Source: Aureibaculum flavum (GTDB taxonomy: Bacteria; Bacteroidota; Bacteroidia; Flavobacteriales; Flavobacteriaceae). Taken from it: DNA of 64,000 nucleotides. The stretch covers positions 62,001 through 126,000 of the forward strand of contig NZ_JAEHFJ010000005.1 of the NCBI RefSeq assembly GCF_016406085.1, read 5' to 3'. The stretch's first letter is position 1; every line of letters starts with the position of its first letter. Under the pieces are notes generated by a model. The model was not told where the DNA came from, did not search any database, and saw only the letters and a list, made by a program, of their open reading frames with translations. The position numbers and the translations under genes were made by a program. Below, in pieces: positions 17,062-25,287 of this stretch.

Positions 17062-19164
17062 ATGCAAAGTTTTAGAACAGAATTAGAAAATCCAGTTGTA
17101 GAAAAAGATATTATAGAATTAGCGAATAAAATTGAGCTATTTCATAATGGTAAAATTGATGAGGAAAAATTCAGAAGTCTTCGTTTAGCACGCGGTGTTT
17201 ATGGTCAGCGTCAAGCAGGTGTTCAAATGATCCGTATTAAAATACCTTTCGGTAAATTAAAGAGCAATCAGTTGCGTAGAATTTCAGCAGTATCTGATGA
17301 GTATTCTCGTGGACGTTTACATATTACTACACGTCAAGATATTCAAATTCATTATGTTGATTTAGATAGAACTCCGGAGTTATGGGCTGAATTAGAAAAA
17401 GATGAAGTTACCGTTCGAGAAGCTTGTGGTAATGTTGTTAGAAATGTAACAGCATCTGAAACTGCTGGAATAGATATTAACGAACCTTTTGATGTGTCGC
17501 CTTATGCCGATGCCATTTATAAATTCTTTTTACGTAACCCAATTTGTCAAGAAATGGGGCGTAAATTTAAAGTGTCTTTCTCATCTACAGATGAAGATAC
17601 GGGGTTATCTTACCTTCATGATATAGGTTACATTGCTAAAATTGAAAATGGTATTCGTGGTTTTAAAGTTGTTGTAGCTGGAGGTTTAGGTTCTCAACCA
17701 CGTCATGCCGATGTGCTATATGATTTTGTTGCTTCAGATAAAATTATTCCAATTATGGAAGGTGTTTTAAGGGTTTTTGATCGTTATGGTGAGCGTAAAA
17801 GTAGAGCCAAAGCGAGAATGAAATTCTTGTTAAAAGATATCGGTTTAGATGCTTTTAAAGAACTAATTGCTCAAGAGCAAAAGGCGATTGAGTTTAAAAG
17901 TATTGCAATTGATGCTGCTAGTTATGTAGCTTCAAAACCAGTTTCAGTAGAAGCACCTCAAGTAGAAATTAAGGATCAAGACGCATTCAATTTATGGAAA
18001 TCTACGAACCTTATTCCTCAAAAGCAAGAAGGTTATGTTGCTATAGGTATCAAAGTGTTGTTGGGTGATTTTTATACAGATAAAGCACGTTTATTAGCAG
18101 ATTTGGTAGACACATATGCTGCTGGTGAAATACGTTTAACGCTACGTCAAAATATAGTTATTCCTTTTGTTAAGGAAGATTTAGTTCCCCTTTTCTATCA
18201 AGAATTAGAGAAATTAGGATTTGTTGAAGCGGGTTATAATAAAGCCATAGATATTACGGCGTGTCCTGGTACTGATACTTGTAATTTGGGTATTGCTAGT
18301 AGTACAGGTATAGCAGTAGAGTTAGAGCGTATGCTTAAAGCTGAATACCCACAATATTTAAAGAATGAAGATTTAGTCATCAAAATAAGTGGATGTATGA
18401 ATGCTTGTGGTCAGCATAATATGGCGAATATTGGTTTTCAAGGTATGACCGTAAGAACTCCGGATAAATTAATTGCTCCAGCATTACAAGTATTGTTAGG
18501 TGGAGGTAATTTAGGAAACGGAAATGGAGCCTTTGCAGATAAAGTAGTAAAAGTTCCAAGTAAAAGAGGACCAGAAGCACTTAGAAGAATATTAAATGAT
18601 TTTGAAGCAAATGCTAACGGAAAACAATTTGTTGACTATTATAAAGAAAAAGGTGAAAAGTATTTTTACGATTTCTTAAATGACTTACAAGACGTAGTTA
18701 ATTTAGTTCAATCTGATTTTATTGATTGGGGTGAAGAAGAAAAGTACCTTAAAGAAATTGGTATAGGTGAATGTGCAGGTGTTGTTATTGATTTAATTGC
18801 TACCCTGTTTTTAGAAAGTGAAGAGAAAATTGAAAATGCAGAAGAAGCATTTGGTAATCAAGTATATTCAAGTGCTATTTATCACGCTTATAGTTCATTA
18901 GTAAATTCAGCTAAAGCAATGTTGTTAGCTGAAAATAAAAAAACAAATACACATGCTGGTATTATTGCTCAGTTTGATGAGTTTTTTGTTGAAAGTGATA
19001 GAATAGTTTTAGGAACTTCATTTTCTGATTTGATATACCAAATCAATAAATTTCCTCCAACTGAAGATTTTGCTACCAAGTATATTGAAAATTCAAATCA
19101 GTTTTTAAATAAAGTTAGAGCGTATAGAGAAGCTCAAAAACAATTAGAAGCTAAAGCTGTATAA
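17062..19164 (+). CDS. Sulfite (nitrite/sulfite) reductase with C-terminal HEPN-like domain
   Basis: A 700-residue protein. Residues 1-550 are a siroheme and [4Fe-4S] reductase: RGVYGQRQAGVQMIRIKIP, LHITTRQDIQIHYVDL, and the four cluster cysteines Cys401 and Cys407 (TACPGTDTC) with Cys445 and Cys449 (SGCMNACG). From about 565 a helical domain follows that looks like HEPN (AIYHAYSSLVNSAKAMLL, then THAGIIAQFDEFFVES); no R-X4-6-H nuclease motif is seen in it. It should reduce sulfite to sulfide with ferredoxin electrons; the operon supplies siroheme, a ferredoxin and its reductase, and no CysJ-type flavoprotein. Nitrite reduction is possible but the sulfur context argues for sulfite. Confidence 0.92.
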   Translation: MQSFRTELENPVVEKDIIELANKIELFHNGKIDEEKFRSLRLARGVYGQRQAGVQMIRIKIPFGKLKSNQLRRISAVSDEYSRGRLHITTRQDIQIHYVDLDRTPELWAELEKDEVTVREACGNVVRNVTASETAGIDINEPFDVSPYADAIYKFFLRNPICQEMGRKFKVSFSSTDEDTGLSYLHDIGYIAKIENGIRGFKVVVAGGLGSQPRHADVLYDFVASDKIIPIMEGVLRVFDRYGERKSRAKARMKFLLKDIGLDAFKELIAQEQKAIEFKSIAIDAASYVASKPVSVEAPQVEIKDQDAFNLWKSTNLIPQKQEGYVAIGIKVLLGDFYTDKARLLADLVDTYAAGEIRLTLRQNIVIPFVKEDLVPLFYQELEKLGFVEAGYNKAIDITACPGTDTCNLGIASSTGIAVELERMLKAEYPQYLKNEDLVIKISGCMNACGQHNMANIGFQGMTVRTPDKLIAPALQVLLGGGNLGNGNGAFADKVVKVPSKRGPEALRRILNDFEANANGKQFVDYYKEKGEKYFYDFLNDLQDVVNLVQSDFIDWGEEEKYLKEIGIGECAGVVIDLIATLFLESEEKIENAEEAFGNQVYSSAIYHAYSSLVNSAKAMLLAENKKTNTHAGIIAQFDEFFVESDRIVLGTSFSDLIYQINKFPPTEDFATKYIENSNQFLNKVRAYREAQKQLEAKAV

Positions 19165-19174
19165 AAAAATAGAT

Positions 19175-19948
19175 ATGAGTTTAAAAACACCAAAATTGAC
19201 TGTTGTAGGTGCTGGTCCTGGAGATCCAGAACTAATTACTTTAAAGGCGATTAAAGCAATACAAGCTGCTGATGTTATTATGTATGATGCACTTATTAAT
19301 GTAGCCCTTTTGGAATATGCATCTGCTGGTGTTGAAAAAATATTTGTAGGTAAACGAAAAGGATGTTACCGTTATCAGCAAGAGCAAATCAATGAAATTA
19401 TTGTAAGTAGAGCGAAATCTGATGGACATGTAGTTCGATTAAAAGGTGGTGATCCTTACATATTTGGTAGAGGTTCTGAAGAAATAGAATATGCTCAACA
19501 ATTTGGTTTAGAAACTGCTGTGGTACCCGGAATTTCTTCAGCAATGGCAGTACCTGCTTATCAAGGTATTCCATTGACGAAAAGAGGAGCATCTGAGAGT
19601 TTTTGGGTAATTACAGGTACTACAAAATCTCATCAAATATCTACCGATGTTGCGTTGGCAGCAAAATCATCTGCAACCGTTGTTATTCTAATGGGTATGG
19701 GTAAACTAGATGAAATTGTAGCGTTGTTCTCTGCTGAGAATAAGCAAAAAACACCAGTAGCTATTATCCAGAATGGTACAACTGAAAATGAAAAATACGG
19801 TTTTGGAACTATTGAAACGATCAGTGAAGTTGTAAAAGAAAAAAAACTGTCATCTCCAGCTATTATTGTTATTGGTGACGTAGTAAATCAAAGAAATATT
19901 TTAGATAAAGTTCAACAAGAAGTTCAAATAAAACAAGAGGTATGTTAG
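19175..19948 (+). CDS. cobA: Uroporphyrinogen-III C-methyltransferase
   Basis: A 257-residue SUMT of the tetrapyrrole methylase family, adding two SAM methyls to uroporphyrinogen III to give precorrin-2. Diagnostic segments are LTVVGAGPGDPELITLKA at the N-terminus, VRLKGGDPYIFGRGSEE near residue 88, VVPGISSAMAVPAYQGIPLTKRG near 117 and VILMGMGKLDEI near 170. It carries only the methylase half of CysG; the dehydrogenase half is the next gene, overlapping by seven bases. Its product supplies siroheme for the sulfite reductase 10 bases upstream. Confidence 0.96.
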   Translation: MSLKTPKLTVVGAGPGDPELITLKAIKAIQAADVIMYDALINVALLEYASAGVEKIFVGKRKGCYRYQQEQINEIIVSRAKSDGHVVRLKGGDPYIFGRGSEEIEYAQQFGLETAVVPGISSAMAVPAYQGIPLTKRGASESFWVITGTTKSHQISTDVALAAKSSATVVILMGMGKLDEIVALFSAENKQKTPVAIIQNGTTENEKYGFGTIETISEVVKEKKLSSPAIIVIGDVVNQRNILDKVQQEVQIKQEVC

Positions 19949-20526
19949 GAGATAAAAATGAATTGTATCCAATATTTTTAAAAGTAAATCAACTCAATAT
20001 AATCATTGTTGGAGGAGGAGAGGTTGCACTTGAGAAACTTTCTTTTTTATTAAAATCGAGTCCAAATGCGAAAGTAGGTTTAATAGCATTAGACTTTTCT
20101 CCTAAGCTATTAGGATTGGCAAAAAAGCATGATATATTAACGATGCAAAGACCCTACACGCAAAACATTTTACACAAGCAACATATTGTTATTGCCGCCA
20201 CAAATAATAAAGATGTAAATGCTGAAATTTATAGGGATGCAAAACAAAAACAATTATTAGTTAATGTTGCAGATACTCCTGAAATGTGTGATTTTTACCT
20301 TGGTGGGATTGTTACCAAGGGTAATGTAAAAATTGCAATTTCAACCAATGGGGAATCGCCAACAGTAGCTAAAAGATTACGTCAATTTTTCGAAGAAGTA
20401 ATTCCAGATGACATTAACATAATGGTGGGTAATTTAAATTCATTTAGAAAGACCATTAAAGGAACTTTTAAGTCAAAAGTCGATGCCTTAAATAAGCTTA
20501 CAGAAACTTTATTAATTAAAAATTAA
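19942..20526 (+). CDS. Precorrin-2 dehydrogenase / sirohydrochlorin ferrochelatase family (siroheme synthase N-domain)
   Basis: A 194-residue protein corresponding to the N-terminal half of CysG. It starts YPIFLKVNQLNIIIVGGGEVALEKLSFLL, the NAD-binding GGG motif, and has NVADTPEMCDFYLGGIVTKGNVKIAISTNGESP and LRQFFEEVIP. It should oxidise precorrin-2 to sirohydrochlorin; whether it also inserts iron, as Met8/CysG do, or needs a separate chelatase as with SirC cannot be told from sequence, and no other chelatase gene is nearby. The ATG overlaps cobA by seven bases. Confidence 0.9.
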   Translation: MLGDKNELYPIFLKVNQLNIIIVGGGEVALEKLSFLLKSSPNAKVGLIALDFSPKLLGLAKKHDILTMQRPYTQNILHKQHIVIAATNNKDVNAEIYRDAKQKQLLVNVADTPEMCDFYLGGIVTKGNVKIAISTNGESPTVAKRLRQFFEEVIPDDINIMVGNLNSFRKTIKGTFKSKVDALNKLTETLLIKN

Positions 20527-20563
20527 ATTGATTTTATAAATCGGAATATCAAAAAATATTAAA

Positions 20564-21613
20564 ATGATTAAGACAGATATATTAATAATAGGAGCGGGTC
20601 CAACAGGATTGTTTACGGTCTTTGAAGCAGGATTACTAAAGTTAAGATGTCATTTAATTGATGCTTTGCCAATTGCAGGTGGACAATGTTCAGAAATTTA
20701 TCCAAAGAAACCTATTTATGACATTCCAGGGTTTCCTGAAGTGTTAGCTGGTAAATTAACAGATAATTTACTAGAACAGGGTAAACAATTTGAACCAGGA
20801 TTTACCTTAGGTGAACGTGCAGAAACTATCGATAAACAAGAAGATGGTTCTTTTGTTGTCACTACAAATAAAGGGACAAAACATCAAGCCCCAATTGTGG
20901 CAATTGCAGGTGGATTAGGTAGTTTTGAGCCGCGTAAACCTAAAATTGAAAATATTTCTTTTTATGAAGATAAAGGTGTTGAATATTTTATAAAAGATCC
21001 TGAAGTGTATAGAAATAAAAAAGTGGTAATTTCTGGAGGTGGAGATTCTGCTTTAGACTGGGCAATCTTTTTAGCTGATGTAGCGAGTGAGGTTACCTTA
21101 GTGCATCGTAGAAATGAATTTAGAGGAGCATTAGATTCTGTTGATACGGTTCAGGAATTAAAACTGTTGGGTAAGATAAATTTAGTAACACCTGCAGAAG
21201 TAATCAAGTTACATGGAGATACTAAAGTAGAAGCCGTATCAGTGTTAAAAGATGGTAAAGAAGAACGTATTGAAACTGACCATTTTATTCCGCTTTTCGG
21301 ATTGTCACCTAAGTTAGGCCCTATTGGAAATTGGGGACTAGAAATTGAAAAAAATGCTATAAAAGTGGATACGTTTGATTACCAAACAAATATTCCTGGT
21401 GTTTTTGCTATTGGTGATGTAAATACATATCCAGGTAAATTGAAGTTGATTTTATGTGGATTTCATGAGGCTACTTTAATGTGCCAATCTGCATATAAAA
21501 TGTTGAATCCTGGTAAAAAATATGTAATGAAATACACTACAGTTAGTGGTATTAATGGATTTGACGGTAGCCGAAAAGAATCACCAAAAGCAGTAGTTAA
21601 AGCAATAGTATAG
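20564..21613 (+). CDS. Ferredoxin-NADP reductase, thioredoxin-reductase-like type
   Basis: A 349-residue FAD/NAD(P) flavoprotein of the YumC-type ferredoxin-NADP reductase family. FAD-binding GAGPTGLFTVFEAG starts at residue 9, IYDIPGFP follows, the NADP fold is VVISGGGDSALDWAIFLAD near residue 160, and GVFAIGDVNTYPGKLKLILCGFHEA is near 285. The redox Cys pair of true thioredoxin reductases is missing, which supports FNR. A ferredoxin gene follows at two bases, and the sulfite reductase is upstream, so it probably moves electrons from NADPH to ferredoxin to sulfite reductase. Confidence 0.9.
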   Translation: MIKTDILIIGAGPTGLFTVFEAGLLKLRCHLIDALPIAGGQCSEIYPKKPIYDIPGFPEVLAGKLTDNLLEQGKQFEPGFTLGERAETIDKQEDGSFVVTTNKGTKHQAPIVAIAGGLGSFEPRKPKIENISFYEDKGVEYFIKDPEVYRNKKVVISGGGDSALDWAIFLADVASEVTLVHRRNEFRGALDSVDTVQELKLLGKINLVTPAEVIKLHGDTKVEAVSVLKDGKEERIETDHFIPLFGLSPKLGPIGNWGLEIEKNAIKVDTFDYQTNIPGVFAIGDVNTYPGKLKLILCGFHEATLMCQSAYKMLNPGKKYVMKYTTVSGINGFDGSRKESPKAVVKAIV

Positions 21614-21615
21614 AG

Positions 21616-21936
21616 GTGGTTGACGTAAAAATAAAAATAAAAGACAGAGAAGGTGTAATTCATGAGGTACTTGCACCGACTGATATGGCAATGAATTTAA
21701 TGGAAGTTTGTAAATCCTATGAACTTCCTGTAGAGGGAACTTGTGGTGGTATGGCCATGTGTGCATCATGCCAATGCTATATTTTATCTGATCATAGTTT
21801 GTTAGAAATACAAGACGAGGAAGAGGCAATGCTGTCTGAAGCGTTCTATGTGAAAGAAAATAGTAGACTTGGTTGTCAAATACCGATAACAGAAGCGTTA
21901 CACGGTTTAGAAATTGAATTGGCACCAGAATTATAA
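21616..21936 (+). CDS. Adrenodoxin-type [2Fe-2S] ferredoxin
   Basis: A 106-residue ferredoxin. The cluster cysteines are Cys43, Cys49 and Cys52 (GTCGGMAMCASC, C-X5-C-X2-C) and Cys87 (SRLGCQI), the vertebrate adrenodoxin/bacterial ISC-ferredoxin pattern. The only usable start is GTG at 21616, two bases after the reductase stop; no nearby ATG begins the domain. Expected partner of the preceding ferredoxin-NADP reductase and electron donor to the sulfite reductase of this operon. Confidence 0.9.
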   Translation: MVDVKIKIKDREGVIHEVLAPTDMAMNLMEVCKSYELPVEGTCGGMAMCASCQCYILSDHSLLEIQDEEEAMLSEAFYVKENSRLGCQIPITEALHGLEIELAPEL

Positions 21937-21972
21937 TTAAGTTTATTTTATAAAACCTCAATTAAGGTGGTG

Positions 21973-22000
21973 TTGTAAATGGCTAAACTTAATACCTTTG
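21973..22000 (+). promoter_or_regulatory. Promoter of cysE-cysM
   Basis: TTG at 21973-21975 and TACCTTTG at 21993-22000, 17 bases apart, match the Bacteroidota -33/-7 pattern; the leader would be about 40 nt. This separates cysE-cysM from the ferredoxin gene upstream. Confidence 0.6.
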
Positions 22001-22045
22001 CATTAAATGTTTTTATAGTCAAACACTTTAATCTGTTTTTAATTT

Positions 22046-22816
22046 ATGCAATTACATTCTCAGGAAAAGCCACAACTTAGAAATTATAACATCTGTCTAA
22101 AAGATACTGTAGAGGTATTTACCAAAAAACTTTTTTATAGTTTGTTTGATAGCGTTTTTAAAGCTGAAAATTATGATTTTTTAAAAAGTACATTTTTAAA
22201 AATTACAGATAGACTTAATGTAAATGGCAATCAGCAACTTTGGGAAGAATTTCAATCAAAGTTTGAAGCTATTCAATTCAAATTGAATTTAGATGCAAAG
22301 TCTATTGAAGAAAATGACCCTGCCGCAGAAAGTTTAGAAGAAGTGTATTTGGCATATCCAGGTTTTCATGCTACTGCAATTTATAGATTAAGTCATGAAC
22401 TTTATAAATTAAAAGTCCCCATTTTACCAAGAATGATGAGCGAATATGGGCATGGGTTAACGGGAGTAGATATCCATCCCGGTGCCACTATTGGCGATTC
22501 TTTTTTTATAGATCACGCTACCGGAATAGTAATTGGTGAATCATCAATTATAAAAAATAATGTAAAAATATATCAAGGTGTTACGCTAGGAGGAATTCAA
22601 GTAAAAAAGAGTTTGGCGAGTACAAAAAGGCATCCCACTATTGAAGATAATGTTATTATTTATGCCAATGCTACTATTTTAGGAGGTGATGTTGTTGTAG
22701 GAGCTAATAGTATTATAGGTGCAAATGTATGCCTTACCGAATCTGTACCCGAAAACTCAATTTTAACCTATCAAAAAGAATTTAAAATAAGAACAAGAGA
22801 TAATGATTCAAAGTAA
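22046..22816 (+). CDS. cysE: Serine O-acetyltransferase
   Basis: A 256-residue serine acetyltransferase of the EpsC-like long form. The first 110 residues are helical; from about residue 130 comes the left-handed beta helix with hexapeptide repeats: GVDIHPGATIGDSFFIDHATGIVIGE, VKIYQGVTLGG and HPTIEDNVIIYANATILGGDVVVGANSIIGAN. The conserved DHATG and GE motifs are present. It makes O-acetylserine from serine and acetyl-CoA. The next gene, a cysteine synthase, overlaps it by 14 bases, so the two steps of cysteine formation are coupled. Confidence 0.96.
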   Translation: MQLHSQEKPQLRNYNICLKDTVEVFTKKLFYSLFDSVFKAENYDFLKSTFLKITDRLNVNGNQQLWEEFQSKFEAIQFKLNLDAKSIEENDPAAESLEEVYLAYPGFHATAIYRLSHELYKLKVPILPRMMSEYGHGLTGVDIHPGATIGDSFFIDHATGIVIGESSIIKNNVKIYQGVTLGGIQVKKSLASTKRHPTIEDNVIIYANATILGGDVVVGANSIIGANVCLTESVPENSILTYQKEFKIRTRDNDSK

Positions 22817-23693
22817 ATCTATAATTGATATTATTGGTAATACACCATTGGTTGAAGCGAAAAATATTACTTCAAATAAAAAGGTACGTCTATTCTTAAA
22901 ATTAGAAGGGAAAAACCCTGGAGGTAGTGTTAAAGATCGTGCGGCATATAACATGGTTAACGAAGCCTTAAAACGTGGAGATATTAGTAAAGGAGATACG
23001 TTGGTGGAAGCGACTAGTGGAAATACTGGGATTGCTTTAGCTTTTATTGCAAAGCTTTTGGGATTAAATATGGTATTGGTTATGCCCGAGAATTCAACAG
23101 AAGAACGAATTAAAACCATGAGGGCGTATGGAGCAGAATTAATTTTAACACCAGCTGATAATGGTATTGAAGGAGCTCGTGATTTAGCTATACAACTAGA
23201 AAAAGATAAGGGGTACTTTATGCTTAATCAGTTTTCGAATGACGATAATTGGAAAGCTCATTACAAAACTACAGGTCCGGAAATCTGGAAAGATACAGAA
23301 GGAGAAATCACACATTTTGTTTCTGCGATGGGTACAACGGGAACTATTATGGGGGTTTCTACCTATTTGAAAGAACAAAATGCAGCTATAGAAATAGTAG
23401 GTGCTCAGCCCGCAGATGGAGCTAAAATTCCCGGTATCAGAAAATGGCCAGAAGAATACTTACCTGAAATCTTTAACAGATCAAAAGTAGATACCATAAT
23501 AGAGGTTAGCGAAAAAGACGCTAGAAATGTAGCAAATACATTGGCAAAAGAAGAAGGTGTGTTTGCTGGCATGAGCAGCGGAGGTTCAGTTAGTGCTGCT
23601 TTAAAAATTGCAGAGACTATTGAAAAAGGAGTGATTGTTGCCATAATATGCGATATAGGTGATCGATATTTGTCTTCAGATTTGTTTCAATAA
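22803..23693 (+). CDS. cysM: Cysteine synthase (CysM-type O-acetylserine sulfhydrylase)
   Basis: A 296-residue fold-type II PLP enzyme. IGNTPLVEAKNI opens the protein, Lys44 in GGSVKDRAA binds PLP, EATSGNTGIALAF carries the substrate loop, AMGTTGTIMGVSTYL the phosphate loop, and GMSSGGSVSAAL the C-terminal Ser. The R at ..GIRKWPEEYLP and the length favour CysM over CysK, so it may accept thiosulfate as well as sulfide; this is a pattern-based guess. It overlaps cysE and ends 60 bases before a SAM-I riboswitch that starts the next transcript. Confidence 0.93.
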   Translation: MIQSKSIIDIIGNTPLVEAKNITSNKKVRLFLKLEGKNPGGSVKDRAAYNMVNEALKRGDISKGDTLVEATSGNTGIALAFIAKLLGLNMVLVMPENSTEERIKTMRAYGAELILTPADNGIEGARDLAIQLEKDKGYFMLNQFSNDDNWKAHYKTTGPEIWKDTEGEITHFVSAMGTTGTIMGVSTYLKEQNAAIEIVGAQPADGAKIPGIRKWPEEYLPEIFNRSKVDTIIEVSEKDARNVANTLAKEEGVFAGMSSGGSVSAALKIAETIEKGVIVAIICDIGDRYLSSDLFQ

Positions 23694-23753
23694 AATTGGT
23701 TTTAAGTTATTTATTGCTTTATTTTGTGCCTAAGTATTAGTTCTTTAATATAT

Positions 23754-23907
23754 GTTATCAAGAAAGGTGGAGGGATTAGACCCTATGAAACCTTAGCAAC
23801 CCTTTTTCTGATTTCTCAGAATAAAGAAGGTGCTACATTCTACTCTTCCTATAACCATAGTTGTTTTAGGGTTTTTAGTGTCAAACTAAAAATTTAGGCT
23901 AGATAAC
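23754..23907 (+). promoter_or_regulatory. SAM-I (S-box) riboswitch upstream of the metH operon
   Basis: S-box core: GTTATC (23754-23759), AAGAAAGGTGGAGGGATTAG, ACCCTATGAAACCTTAGCAACC, GAAGGTGCTACATTCTACTC and closing GATAAC (23902-23907). A longer P4/lower region than the copy at 4670 is seen (the TAGTTGTTTTAGGG and AGTGTCAAACT segment). No clear terminator follows in the 90 bases before the start codon, so control may be translational or through a weaker hairpin. Confidence 0.95.
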
Positions 23908-23998
23908 TACGAGATTTTCAAACTCCACGATTCTTGCGAACACATATATTATAATTATCCTAAAAAGGAAGGATAAACTATGAACTGATATAAAAAAA

Positions 23999-25009
23999 AT
24001 GCAGATGAAAAATATTCGACAAGAATTAGAAAAAAGAATTTTAGTATTAGATGGTGCAATGGGTACCATGTTACAGCAATATAAATTTTCAGAAGAAGAC
24101 TTTAGAGGAGAACGCTTTAAAGATTTTCACTTACCCTTAAAGGGAAATAATGATTTGTTGTCAATTACAAAACCAGTAGCCATAAAGGAGATTCATGCCA
24201 AGTTCCTAGAGGTGGGTGCAGATATTATTGAAACCAATACCTTTTCAGGAACTACCATTGCCATGGCAGATTATGATTTACAAGATATTGTATATGAACT
24301 TAATTTTGAATCAGCAAAAATTGCCAGAGAAGTTGCTGATGAATTTACAGAAAAAGAACCCCATAAACCAAGATTTGTAGCAGGTTCAATTGGACCCACA
24401 AATCGTACGGCAAGTATGTCTCCAGATGTGAATGATCCTTCTTTTAGGGCTGTAACTTTTGATGAATTACGTATTGCATATAAACAACAAGTGGGAGCTC
24501 TCATTGATGGTGGCGTAGATTTATTGTTGGTAGAGACCATCTTTGATACGTTAAATGCTAAAGCGGCATTATTTGCTATAGAGGAGGTAAAAGAGGAGAA
24601 AAACGTTGATATTCCAATTATGGTTTCGGGTACAATAACCGATGCTTCAGGTAGGACATTGTCTGGACAAACCGTTGAAGCTTTTTTAATATCAATCTCT
24701 CATATTCCAATTTTAAGTGTAGGGTTTAATTGTGCTTTAGGAGCAGATCAATTAAAACCCTATGTACAAAGATTATCTAGAATAACTCCCTTTCTAACGT
24801 CTGCTCACCCAAACGCGGGGTTGCCAAATGCTTTCGGTGAATATGACGAAACTCCTGAAGAAATGCAAGCCTTAATTGAGGGCTATCTAAAAGATAATTT
24901 AATCAATATTATTGGAGGATGTTGTGGTACAAATCCAGAGCATATTAGAGCGATTGCTGAGGTAGCAAAAAAATATAAACCAAGGAGCGTTTTAGAACAA
25001 ACCTTATGA
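23999..25009 (+). CDS. Methionine synthase, homocysteine-binding half (split MetH)
   Basis: A 336-residue homocysteine S-methyltransferase domain. LVLDGAMGTMLQQYKF is near residue 16, then GNNDLLSITKP, ETNTFSGTTIAM, VAGSIGPTNRTASMSPDV, and the zinc-binding cysteines in VGFNCALGADQ and GGCCGTNPEHIR. It corresponds to the first module of full-length MetH (about 1200 residues); the remaining modules are in the gene at 25288. It ends with a 4-base overlap with the ABM-domain gene between them. An ATG at 24005 is an alternative start, two codons in. It should transfer the methyl from cobalamin to homocysteine when assembled with the other half. Confidence 0.92.
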   Translation: MQMKNIRQELEKRILVLDGAMGTMLQQYKFSEEDFRGERFKDFHLPLKGNNDLLSITKPVAIKEIHAKFLEVGADIIETNTFSGTTIAMADYDLQDIVYELNFESAKIAREVADEFTEKEPHKPRFVAGSIGPTNRTASMSPDVNDPSFRAVTFDELRIAYKQQVGALIDGGVDLLLVETIFDTLNAKAALFAIEEVKEEKNVDIPIMVSGTITDASGRTLSGQTVEAFLISISHIPILSVGFNCALGADQLKPYVQRLSRITPFLTSAHPNAGLPNAFGEYDETPEEMQALIEGYLKDNLINIIGGCCGTNPEHIRAIAEVAKKYKPRSVLEQTL

Positions 25010-25287
25010 TTTTAGAAGTAGCTATTTTACATATTAAAAAAGGATTGTCTAAAGATTTTGAGATTAGTTTTAACGAAGCTCAAAAAATAATAGCATCTAA
25101 AAATGGATATGTTTCTCATCAGCTTAAAAAATGTGTTGAGCAAGAAGATAAGTATATATTATTAGTAAACTGGAATACTATAGAAGATCACGAAGTTGGC
25201 TTTAGAAAATCACCAGAGTATCAAGATTGGAAAGCGTTATTACACCATTATTATGAGCCTTTTCCAATTGTAGAACATTATAAATAA
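25006..25287 (+). CDS. ABM-fold (antibiotic-biosynthesis-monooxygenase-like) small protein
   Basis: A 93-residue dimeric alpha+beta barrel type protein: VAILHIKKGLSKDFEISFNEAQKIIASKNGYVSHQLKKCVEQEDKYILLVNWNTIEDHEVGFRKSPEYQDWKALL (quoted in meaning as the pattern) covers strand, helix, strand and the W..IEDHE..FR.S.EY..W motif typical of the ABM family. It is wedged with a 4-base overlap after the homocysteine half and abuts the other half of MetH directly. ABM proteins are oxygenases or heme-related enzymes, but many are uncharacterised; a role in B12 or methyl transfer is only suggested by position. Confidence 0.8.
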   Translation: MILEVAILHIKKGLSKDFEISFNEAQKIIASKNGYVSHQLKKCVEQEDKYILLVNWNTIEDHEVGFRKSPEYQDWKALLHHYYEPFPIVEHYK

